Shown here: positions 1-5,562 of the stretch, one piece after another
Position numbering within the stretch: position 1 is the stretch's first letter
Layout: the number at the start of each line of letters is the position of its first letter
Assembly (NCBI GenBank): GCA_035574175.1
Contig: DATLZB010000249.1
Span: 1 to 5,562, forward strand
Reading direction: 5' to 3'
DNA from: DATLZB01 sp035574175
Lineage (GTDB): Bacteria; Pseudomonadota; Alphaproteobacteria; Rhizobiales; Hyphomicrobiaceae
DNA length: 5,562 nt
Translations under genes and position numbers: made by a program
The notes under the pieces: model-generated
What the model saw: the letters and a program-made list of their open reading frames with translations, nothing else
What the model was told of the DNA's origin: nothing
Database searches by the model: none

Positions 1-571
1 GGCGGGCCTTGACCGAGACTACGCGCAGGCTCGTCAGTTTCCACTCGAGGCCGATCAGCTCCAGGTTGGAGACGTAGCGGAGGTCCGCAACGTGCCTGTC
101 GACGATCTCGATCTCGACACGGGTGAGGGTCTGGAACTCGGCGCGGACGATGCGCGCATAAAGCTGCCTGAAACGCTCGCGGCCGCTAGGTTGCGCCTGC
201 CCGGGGTCACCTGGAGCCTGCTGCTTCCATTCGGTGCGGTACTGATAGAGGCGCGGCAGCGCCTCCGGCCTCACGTAGCTGTCGATGAAGCGGTCGAGCA
301 TGGTGGCGCCCAAAGTCCACTTGATCCGCTGCCAAAGCGTGGGGCTGATCCGCTCGCCAGCGGCTTGCGCTGCGGACAACAGCTCGGGCTGGCGGGCGAG
401 CGAGGACTTGAGGCTGGAGCGCACGCCTTCCCAGTCGACCTTGCGCTCGAGGAGGGCGATGTCGTTGGTGCGGATGGCCTCCCTCAGGTTCCAGGCGGCC
501 CAAAACGGCGAGGCGACGTAGAGCGCCGCCGGCACGATGAGGATCGCGATGCGCAGGAAGACTTTGAGCAT
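1..571 (-). CDS. DUF2939 family membrane-anchored protein (3' end beyond window)
   Basis: Function is unknown. The 190 codons visible begin with a short basic stretch (K3, R7) and a hydrophobic segment at about residues 4-24, which reads as an uncleaved signal anchor with the rest of the protein in the periplasm. Directly after it comes SPFWAAWNLREAI and then a D-x-x-x-L-x-x-x-V-D-W motif (about 37-47) followed by VRSSLKSSL. I recognise this pattern from DUF2939 proteins; it is recall, not a search result. The family is usually around 180-220 residues, so most of the gene is probably present, but no stop codon is reached before base 1. The start at 571 is supported by AAGG at 581-578, six bases upstream. 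The gene lies 34 bases after the M48 protease stop, so it is probably the third gene of that operon. The section around residues 118-130 is rich in Gln, Pro and Gly and looks like a linker. Confidence 0.8.
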   Translation of the reverse strand, partial: MLKVFLRIAILIVPAALYVASPFWAAWNLREAIRTNDIALLERKVDWEGVRSSLKSSLARQPELLSAAQAAGERISPTLWQRIKWTLGATMLDRFIDSYVRPEALPRLYQYRTEWKQQAPGDPGQAQPSGRERFRQLYARIVRAEFQTLTRVEIEIVDRHVADLRYVSNLELIGLEWKLTSLRVVSVKAR

Positions 572-605
572 TCTCCGCCTTGGCGCAGGCCGTGCGTTTG
601 CGCGC

Positions 606-1778
606 TCAAGCAGAAAAGGCCCCGATTGCGTCGAGGCGATGGCGGGCCGCGCCGTTGTGCCCCTGCGCGCGGTCAGCCCGCGGACCGCCGCCGGGACTAC
701 AAATGGCCCGCAGCGCCCGCCAGTCGGCTTCGCTCAGCGCAGGTGTGGACGGGTAGTGGGGCCGCGCGGCCGCGAGCCTGACGCGCTCGGCGGTGGCGGG
801 GTGGCTGCGCAGCAGGTCGAGGCCCGCGCTCGAGCCGCGGCCGCCCTCCATCCCTTCGATCCTTCTGAAAAAGCCGACGATGCCCTGCGGCGAAATGGCG
901 GCCCTCTCAAGGATGCGCAGGGCATGTGCGTCGGCCTCCCGCTCGGCGGCGCGAGTGTAGCTCAGTTGGGTCAAGAGCAGGCCGAGATTGGCGAGAGTGC
1001 CGCCGCCTCCCCCCAGCACCAGTTCGATCGCCACATTCAGTCCGACGACGCGCACAATGCTGCTCTCGGGATGACGCTCGAGCCCGTGCCCCATCTCGTG
1101 TGCCAGCACGCCCGCTACCTCATCGGCGCTTCTTGCCTGTTCAATCAACTCCCGCGTCAGCACGATTTGCTCGCCGGGCGCCGCGAAGGCATTGAGCAGG
1201 TTCCAGTCGAGTACCGTCACACTGAAGCGCGCGTAGCTGCCGCTTGCCGCAGAGAGACGTTCCGTCAACCTGTCGAGAGCGGCGCGTCCGGCTGGCGCAT
1301 CGCAGACGCGCCGCCCGCCGGCCATCGACTGGATCACCTGCCGACCGAGCGACTGGCGCACGCCGTCGGGCATCAAGCCCGCAATGGTTCGCGCCGGGCT
1401 CAGCTCGAGCACCCAAGCGACGGCAATGACAACAAGAATGGCGCCACCTATTGCCAGCAGCGGACGCGCCCACCGCCAGCGCTGCGCAGCCACGCCGAGC
1501 TGGGGGGCGGCCTGCATCAGGCGGGCCACGAAATGGCGATCCGAAACGAACAGGCTGGCGCCCGGCATGTAGGTGTAGCCGAGCAGCACGTCCTCCGACG
1601 TACGGTCGATGGGGGTGGCGACGGTCAGGGCGCCAAAGGGCCAGGTCAATGGCGCAGCACAGCCGGCGCGAGCGATCTCGACGCCCCGCTCGGAGAGACG
1701 CACCTCGACCTGCTCGCTCGCTGCCGTTTGACCCGCGCTCAGGCGGCCGGCATAGATCGCACCGTCATCAGAACGCAT
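606..1778 (-). CDS. M48 family zinc metalloprotease, membrane-anchored
   Basis: This is a 390-residue zinc endopeptidase, probably acting at the periplasmic face of the inner membrane; its substrates cannot be told from sequence. The HEMGH zinc-binding motif lies at H227-E228-H231, the likely third ligand is E279 in E-x-x-A-D (279-283), and the usual downstream S-H-P-x-x-x-x-R follows at 325-332. Residues 1-100 form a separate N-terminal domain (beta-rich by eye, ending in a DRHFV segment) of a kind I recall in other proteobacterial M48 proteins. One membrane segment lies at about 106-126, preceded by R/W-rich basic residues, so the catalytic part should face the periplasm. C159 and C360 flank the catalytic domain and could form a disulfide. 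The reading frame is open 30 codons further upstream, to 1868. I chose ATG 1778 because the upstream residues look like non-domain sequence and would overlap the previous gene by 101 bases instead of 11. No good Shine-Dalgarno precedes 1778, so translation is probably coupled to the upstream gene. Confidence 0.92.
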   Translation of the reverse strand: MRSDDGAIYAGRLSAGQTAASEQVEVRLSERGVEIARAGCAAPLTWPFGALTVATPIDRTSEDVLLGYTYMPGASLFVSDRHFVARLMQAAPQLGVAAQRWRWARPLLAIGGAILVVIAVAWVLELSPARTIAGLMPDGVRQSLGRQVIQSMAGGRRVCDAPAGRAALDRLTERLSAASGSYARFSVTVLDWNLLNAFAAPGEQIVLTRELIEQARSADEVAGVLAHEMGHGLERHPESSIVRVVGLNVAIELVLGGGGGTLANLGLLLTQLSYTRAAEREADAHALRILERAAISPQGIVGFFRRIEGMEGGRGSSAGLDLLRSHPATAERVRLAAARPHYPSTPALSEADWRALRAICSPGGGPRADRAQGHNGAARHRLDAIGAFSA

Positions 1779-2904
1779 CGATATCGAAGGCCTGCGCCAG
1801 TCCTTCTCCTCGCCGCAAGCTGTCCTCCTCGCGCTGGGCAATTTCGGCGAGCGGAACGTCGCCGACAAGGGCGATGTGCTCGATGAGATAGCGGGCCGAG
1901 CGGGCCTGGGCTAGCGGGGCCAGGATGCCCAGCGTGAGCAGAACCAGCAGATAGTTGCTGAGCGTGAGCCACATCAGGCTGGCTGCGGTGGCGCTGCCTT
2001 TGAAAGTGGCTCCCTCGAAGGCTGTGTGGGCGGCGAAATGGTTGAGCATCCCGGCTCGATACCACGCACTGAAAACGCCATAAACGAGGAGGCCCGCAAG
2101 CAAGGTGGCGTAGATCAGGGCCAGCAGGGCTGTCATGCGTGAGATATCGGGCGGGCGGTCCGGATGAAAGTCCTCAGCACGGAGCATGAAGGCGGTTGCC
2201 GAGCCGATCATGGTAAAAGACGCCAACAGAATGCAGAGGCCAGCGATCCACAGTACGGCGAAGCGAGGATAGAGGACCGCGGAGGAAGCCGAAAAGCGGA
2301 ATGGCCGATCGCCAAACCGCATACCATTCGTGATCAAACTTTGAAGCCTGGTCGAGCGCCAAGGTACGATCCAGCCGAGCGTGAGCAGGATCAGCAGGCC
2401 CGTCCAGAAATGGGTCCAGCCATAACGCCAGGAACTGCCTTCAAGACCGCTACGGATGCCCCGCCAGCGGGTACGCGCGAGGCGGTAGCGCTGGGCGCGA
2501 TGGATGGCAACCCCGAACAGAAAGAAGAAGGCCGCATAGACAAACAGCTGGTAGGCAATGAGCCACGGCGATCCCGGGCCGAAGGCAAGGACGGCGGCGA
2601 ACGACAGCAAGATGACGGGAAGCACTACGGCAGCGAAGACCAACAGAAAGCCGAGAAACAGCTCCAGGCCGGTTCCAGTGTAGGCAAGCGGCTCGCCGTT
2701 GATGCGGATCGCCGACCAGATGCGGCGTCGCACCTCGGTCTTGCCCCAGAAATGGTAAACGCCGATCGTCAGGACACGGAGTACAAAGTTGACGAGGCTG
2801 AGGCCGACGAGGCCATGGTGGGCGGCCCACGCGAGGCGCACCGGTTCCGGGCCGGAGCGCAACGGCCTGTCGGCGCGGGGCGACGCCGCGTGCGTCTCGT
2901 TCAT
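1768..2904 (-). CDS. DUF898/YjgN-type multi-spanning inner-membrane protein
   Basis: A 378-residue integral membrane protein of unknown function. About seven hydrophobic segments can be seen, near residues 31-52, 80-108, 113-135, 164-182, 215-240, 258-280 and 305-332. The sequence TIGVYHFWGKTEVRRRIW (46-63) and the related LTLGILAPLAQARSARYL (323-340) are what I recognise as DUF898 (YjgN) signatures; TRWRGIRSG (145-153) also fits. A motif resembling L-T-x-G-x-x-x-[FP]-[WL] occurs three times (45-53, 174-182, 323-331), which suggests internal triplication. I chose ATG 2904 over the in-frame GTG at 2916: GGAGG at 2914-2910 sits five bases before 2904, and the GTG overlaps that site. The end overlaps the M48 protease start by 11 bases. 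From memory, DUF898 proteins are often found next to M48 peptidases in Proteobacteria, which would support a shared role, but none is established. Confidence 0.9.
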   Translation of the reverse strand: MNETHAASPRADRPLRSGPEPVRLAWAAHHGLVGLSLVNFVLRVLTIGVYHFWGKTEVRRRIWSAIRINGEPLAYTGTGLELFLGFLLVFAAVVLPVILLSFAAVLAFGPGSPWLIAYQLFVYAAFFFLFGVAIHRAQRYRLARTRWRGIRSGLEGSSWRYGWTHFWTGLLILLTLGWIVPWRSTRLQSLITNGMRFGDRPFRFSASSAVLYPRFAVLWIAGLCILLASFTMIGSATAFMLRAEDFHPDRPPDISRMTALLALIYATLLAGLLVYGVFSAWYRAGMLNHFAAHTAFEGATFKGSATAASLMWLTLSNYLLVLLTLGILAPLAQARSARYLIEHIALVGDVPLAEIAQREEDSLRRGEGLAQAFDIDAF

Positions 2905-2909
2905 GGGCG

Positions 2910-2914
2910 CCTCC
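2910..2914 (-). promoter_or_regulatory. Ribosome binding site of the DUF898 gene
   Basis: GGAGG on the minus strand with a five-base spacer to ATG 2904. It decides the start of this gene against the upstream in-frame GTG at 2916. It is the best Shine-Dalgarno sequence in the window, consistent with this gene being the first of the leftward operon. Confidence 0.75.
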
Positions 2915-3041
2915 ACAAACCCTCGTTGGAAACTCCTAGCACCCGCGTTCGCCCGGCAGAGCGGTGTCCGCGGTTGTACGAAATCCGAACGGTCGTGCGA
3001 TGTGGCTTAACCGCAACGCGTGCTCTCGCCATATGCCTCTT

Positions 3042-3069
3042 TTGAGCCACAATAGCGCGCGACGATAAC
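3042..3069 (+). promoter_or_regulatory. ilvD: Possible sigma-70-like promoter for ilvD
   Basis: TTGAGC at 3042-3047 and GATAAC at 3064-3069 are separated by 16 bases. Both match the consensus only in part (4 of 6 positions each). If real, transcription would start near 3076 and give a leader of roughly 140 bases. This is a by-eye match in a short region, so it is a weak prediction. Confidence 0.3.
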
Positions 3070-3217
3070 CCTTGGATCAACGTGGGAAGCATGGGCCCGC
3101 TCCCCAGATGCGGCTTCTTGGGCTCCGTCCAGAGCGGTGCAAGCCGGCCACGCTTTTGTGGTCGCGCGGTGGTGTATTGCGTGCAGGATGCAAAGCTGGT
3201 GCTGACAGAGAAGGGTG

Positions 3218-4942
3218 ATGGACGCGCGAACCTTCGACAAATCTCGGCTGCCTAGCCGCCATGTGACGGAGGGGCCAGCGCGGGCTCCGCACCGGTCCTA
3301 CTACCACGCGATGGGGCTCAGCGAAGAGCAGATTCACCGCCCGTTCGTGGGCGTGGTCTCATGCTGGAACGAGGCGGCCCCTTGCAACATCGCGCTGATG
3401 CGGCAAGCGCAGGCGGCCAAGAAGGGCGTCGACGAAGCCGGCGGCACGCCGCGCGAGTTCTGCACGATCACCGTCACCGACGGTATCGCGATGGGCCATC
3501 AGGGCATGAAGTCATCGCTCGTCAGCCGCGAGGTGATCGCGGATTCGATCGAGCTTACCATGCGCGGCCACTGCTACGACGCCATGGTCGGTCTCGCCGG
3601 CTGTGACAAGTCGCTGCCCGGCGTGATGATGGCCATGCTGCGTCTCAATGTGCCTGCCGTCTTCATGTACGGAGGGTCGATTCTGCCCGGCAAGTTCAAG
3701 GGGCGGGACGTGACGGTCGTCGATGTGTTCGAGGCGGTCGGCCAGCATGCTGCCGGCAACATGTCCGATGAGGATTTGCACGCGCTTGAGTGTGTGGCCT
3801 GCCCGGGAGCCGGCGCCTGCGGCGGCCAGTTCACGGCCAACACCATGGCAATGGTGTCGGAGGCAATCGGTCTGGCTTTGCCAGGATCGGCGGGCGCGCC
3901 AGCGCCTTACGAGAGCCGTGACGAGTATGCGATGGCCAGCGGCAAGGCGGTGATGCGGCTGATCGCCGACGGTATCCGTCCGCGCGACATCGCCACCCGC
4001 AAGGCGTTCGAGAACGCGGCGACCGTAGTCGCGGCGACGGGAGGATCCACCAACGCAGCATTGCATCTGCCCGCGATGGCGCACGAGGCGGGTATCGAGT
4101 TCGACCTGTTCGACGTCGCCGACATCTTCAAGCGGACGCCCTACATCGCCGACCTCAAGCCGGCCGGACGGTACGTCGCCAAGGACGTGTATGACATCGG
4201 CGGCATCCCGCAGATCCTGCGTGCTCTGCTCGACGGGGGCTATCTGCACGAGGACTGTCTTACGGTCACCGGTAAAACGGTGAAGCAAAATCTGGAAAAG
4301 GTGAAGTTCAACAAGGAACAGAAGGTCGTTTATCCGGTTTCCAAACCGATATCGCCCACCGGAGGGGTGGTGGGACTCAAAGGAACGCTGGCGCCCGATG
4401 GGGCGATCGTGAAGGTCGCTGGCATGAAGAACCTGCGGTTCAAGGGGCCGGCGCGCTGCTTTGATTGCGAGGAGGACGCGTTCGCTGCGGTCGAGGCCGG
4501 CCAAATCAGGGATGGCGAAGTCATCGTCATCCGCTACGAGGGTCCAAAGGGCGGGCCCGGCATGCGTGAGATGCTCTCCACCACCGCCGCCCTTTACGGG
4601 CGCGGCATGGGCGAGAAGGTAGCGCTCATTACCGACGGGCGGTTCTCTGGGGGAACGCGCGGGTTTTGTATCGGCCACGTGGGTCCAGAGGCGGCGGTCG
4701 GTGGGCCGATCGCGCTCGTCAAGGATGGCGACATGATCAGCATCGATGCCGAGCAGGGCAGGCTCGATCTTGAGGTCAGCGAAAGCGAACTCGTGCGACG
4801 GCGAAAGTCCTGGAAGGCACCGAAGAACGCCTACCAGAGCGGTGCGTTGCGAAAATATGCCGATCAGGTGGGGCCGGCGCGCAAAGGTGCGGTGACCCAT
4901 GCCGGCGCAAGCGCGGAAGTCATCTGTTATGCGGATATCTAG
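3218..4942 (+). CDS. ilvD: Dihydroxy-acid dehydratase
   Basis: IlvD (EC 4.2.1.9) dehydrates 2,3-dihydroxy-isovalerate and 2,3-dihydroxy-3-methylvalerate to the 2-keto acids that give valine (and from it leucine and pantothenate) and isoleucine; it is cytoplasmic. The 574 residues match the family's usual length. The three expected iron-sulfur cysteines are present: C56 (NEAAPCN), C129 (GCDKS) and C201 (GAGACGGQ). D88 in TVTDGI, D130 and K131 occupy the metal-site positions; in this family the lysine is carbamylated. The C-terminal TDGRFSGGTRGFCIGHVGPEA block (from 472) carries S477, the proposed catalytic base. All motifs are intact, so the gene should be functional. ATG 3218 fits the common alphaproteobacterial N-terminus MDARTFDKS; an in-frame GTG lies directly before it at 3215. 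A purine-rich AGAGAAGGG at 3207-3215 serves as ribosome binding site, though its strongest part is rather close to the start. The next gene begins one base after the stop. Confidence 0.98.
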   Translation: MDARTFDKSRLPSRHVTEGPARAPHRSYYHAMGLSEEQIHRPFVGVVSCWNEAAPCNIALMRQAQAAKKGVDEAGGTPREFCTITVTDGIAMGHQGMKSSLVSREVIADSIELTMRGHCYDAMVGLAGCDKSLPGVMMAMLRLNVPAVFMYGGSILPGKFKGRDVTVVDVFEAVGQHAAGNMSDEDLHALECVACPGAGACGGQFTANTMAMVSEAIGLALPGSAGAPAPYESRDEYAMASGKAVMRLIADGIRPRDIATRKAFENAATVVAATGGSTNAALHLPAMAHEAGIEFDLFDVADIFKRTPYIADLKPAGRYVAKDVYDIGGIPQILRALLDGGYLHEDCLTVTGKTVKQNLEKVKFNKEQKVVYPVSKPISPTGGVVGLKGTLAPDGAIVKVAGMKNLRFKGPARCFDCEEDAFAAVEAGQIRDGEVIVIRYEGPKGGPGMREMLSTTAALYGRGMGEKVALITDGRFSGGTRGFCIGHVGPEAAVGGPIALVKDGDMISIDAEQGRLDLEVSESELVRRRKSWKAPKNAYQSGALRKYADQVGPARKGAVTHAGASAEVICYADI

Positions 4943-4943
4943 G

Positions 4944-5562
4944 ATGCAGGTGCGTGGCGGGTGTGTGATAGCGGGGCTGCTGTTCGGGCTGATGTTGGCA
5001 GCCGCCTCACCGGTGGCGGTGGCAGCCGGGCAGGCGACATATGCGTCGCCCGAGGTCGCCTACGAACAGGGAATGAGCGCCTATCGCGCCGAGGATTTTG
5101 AGCAGGCGCTGCCGGCACTCGAGTTTGCCGCCGCGCACAACCATTTCTTCGCCCGTTTCTACCTTGCCCGGATTTACAGTGCGACGGCCTACAGCGACCA
5201 CGCCAAGGCCTACATGCTCTATCGCGGGCTCGGCGACCAATACGCCGACGTCGATCCGGACGACGATCAGCGGGCGCCATTCGTGGCGAAAGCGCTGACG
5301 GCACTCGCCTCTTACGTGAAGCACGGCGTGCTTGAGCTTCGCCTCGACCCTGATCCGGAGCGGGCCGCCGATTATCTCAGGCACGCTGCTACGTTTTTCA
5401 ACGATGAGGACGCCCAGTTCGAGCTGGCCAAGCTCTATCTCGAGGGGCAGGGCGTCGAGAAGGATCCGGACCGGGCACTGCATTATCTTGCGGTGCTGAC
5501 GAGGGAGCGCAAGCACGCCGGGGCGCAAGCCTTTCTGGCCGATCTCTATTGGCGGGGAGGGC
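4944..5562 (+). CDS. Secreted Sel1/TPR-like repeat protein, ExoR-like (3' end beyond window)
   Basis: The 206 visible residues start with a signal peptide: basic MQVRGG, a hydrophobic core at about 7-22, and a VAVAA site suggesting cleavage near residue 28. The mature part is helical-repeat sequence: a TPR-like unit at about 37-70, a second at about 68-100, and a clear Sel1 unit at about 155-185 (AQFELAKLYLEGQGVEKD), with another beginning at 191 (HAGAQAFLADLYWRGG). The order of elements and the middle section (ALTALASYVKHGV, then D-x-x-x-A, then DAQFELA and HAGA) resemble my recollection of rhizobial ExoR, about 268 residues long, a periplasmic inhibitor of the ExoS sensor kinase that controls exopolysaccharide and motility. 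That match is inferred from memory; a general Sel1 protein is the alternative. The start is one base after the ilvD stop and lacks a good Shine-Dalgarno, so translation may be coupled to ilvD. The C-terminus lies outside the window. Confidence 0.85.
   Translation, partial: MQVRGGCVIAGLLFGLMLAAASPVAVAAGQATYASPEVAYEQGMSAYRAEDFEQALPALEFAAAHNHFFARFYLARIYSATAYSDHAKAYMLYRGLGDQYADVDPDDDQRAPFVAKALTALASYVKHGVLELRLDPDPERAADYLRHAATFFNDEDAQFELAKLYLEGQGVEKDPDRALHYLAVLTRERKHAGAQAFLADLYWRGG

Larger units (their letters stand above)
2905..3217. promoter_or_regulatory. Divergent intergenic region between the DUF898 operon and ilvD
   Basis: These 313 bases contain no credible gene and should carry the promoters of both transcription units. 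On the plus strand there is one weak sigma-70-like candidate (about 3042-3069). No convincing promoter could be picked by eye for the leftward operon. An imperfect 10-base inverted repeat (3001-3010 with 3042-3051), a small hairpin (3145-3164) and a 10-base direct repeat (2957-2966 and 3130-3139) are present; each could be chance. A 54-codon frame from ATG 3091 is not rich in Ile, Leu or Val, so I see no classical branched-chain attenuator peptide. No riboswitch or tRNA is recognisable. Confidence 0.6.

Noticed and set aside
572..605. Terminator between the M48 and DUF2939 genes
   Set aside because: The 34-base gap has no stable hairpin followed by a T run on the minus strand; it holds only the ribosome binding site of the DUF2939 gene.
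1009..1014. Six-base C run (poly-Gly codons in the M48 gene) as a phase-variation tract
   Set aside because: Six bases is too short for typical slippage-based phase variation, the reading frame is intact, and the Gly-rich loop is plausible between the two hydrophobic stretches of the catalytic domain.
537..1886. Long plus-strand open frame (449 codons) antisense to the M48 protease
   Set aside because: Its translation is low in hydrophobic order and rich in Arg, Ala, Gly and His, with no recognisable domain, while the opposite strand holds the full set of M48 motifs. It is a high-GC shadow.
2164..3045. Plus-strand open frame (293 codons) antisense to the DUF898 gene and running into the intergenic region
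   Set aside because: The translation is highly charged and unstructured, with no motif, and it opposes a clear multi-spanning membrane protein.
3091..3255. Possible 54-codon leader peptide upstream of ilvD
   Set aside because: It has no run of Ile, Leu or Val codons as expected for a branched-chain attenuator, its frame runs past the ilvD start, and no terminator hairpin with a T run follows.
3512..4900. Long minus-strand open frame (462 codons) antisense to ilvD
   Set aside because: The plus strand encodes an intact IlvD with all catalytic motifs. The antisense translation has no family resemblance, and such frames are common opposite GC-rich genes.
4944..5528. Minus-strand open frames opposite the ExoR-like gene (for example 5007-5528)
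   Set aside because: The plus strand has a signal peptide and Sel1 repeats in a frame open from 4944 to the window end; the reverse frames show no domain.

Overview
The window is 5.6 kb of high-GC, densely coding DNA. It looks like a chromosomal region of an alphaproteobacterium, probably of the order Hyphomicrobiales. The clues are the wording of the IlvD N-terminus (PSRHVTEGPxRAPHRSYY), a secreted Sel1-repeat protein resembling rhizobial ExoR, and long spurious ORFs antisense to real genes, as is usual at high GC. This placement rests on recall of family sequences, not on a search. I see no mobile element, CRISPR array, tRNA or rRNA.

Left part (1-2904, minus strand). Three closely packed genes read leftwards as a likely operon: a multi-spanning DUF898/YjgN-type inner-membrane protein, an M48 zinc metalloprotease with one membrane anchor, and a membrane-anchored DUF2939 protein cut by the window edge. 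The first two overlap by 11 bases; the second and third are 34 bases apart. All three products belong to the cell envelope. The protease is the only one with a chemically defined activity.

Middle (2905-3217). A 313-base non-coding region separates the divergent transcription units. It holds the ribosome binding sites of both flanking genes and a possible but weak sigma-70-like promoter for the rightward unit.

Right part (3218-5562, plus strand). ilvD encodes a complete dihydroxy-acid dehydratase of branched-chain amino acid biosynthesis. One base after its stop begins a secreted Sel1/TPR-like protein that runs off the window. It resembles ExoR, the periplasmic inhibitor of the ExoS/ChvI two-component system in rhizobia. 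A metabolic enzyme and a probable periplasmic regulator thus seem to share a transcript.

Overall this is mostly ordinary core-genome sequence. The points most worth a second look are the ExoR-like gene coupled to ilvD and the conserved-looking envelope cassette of unknown purpose.
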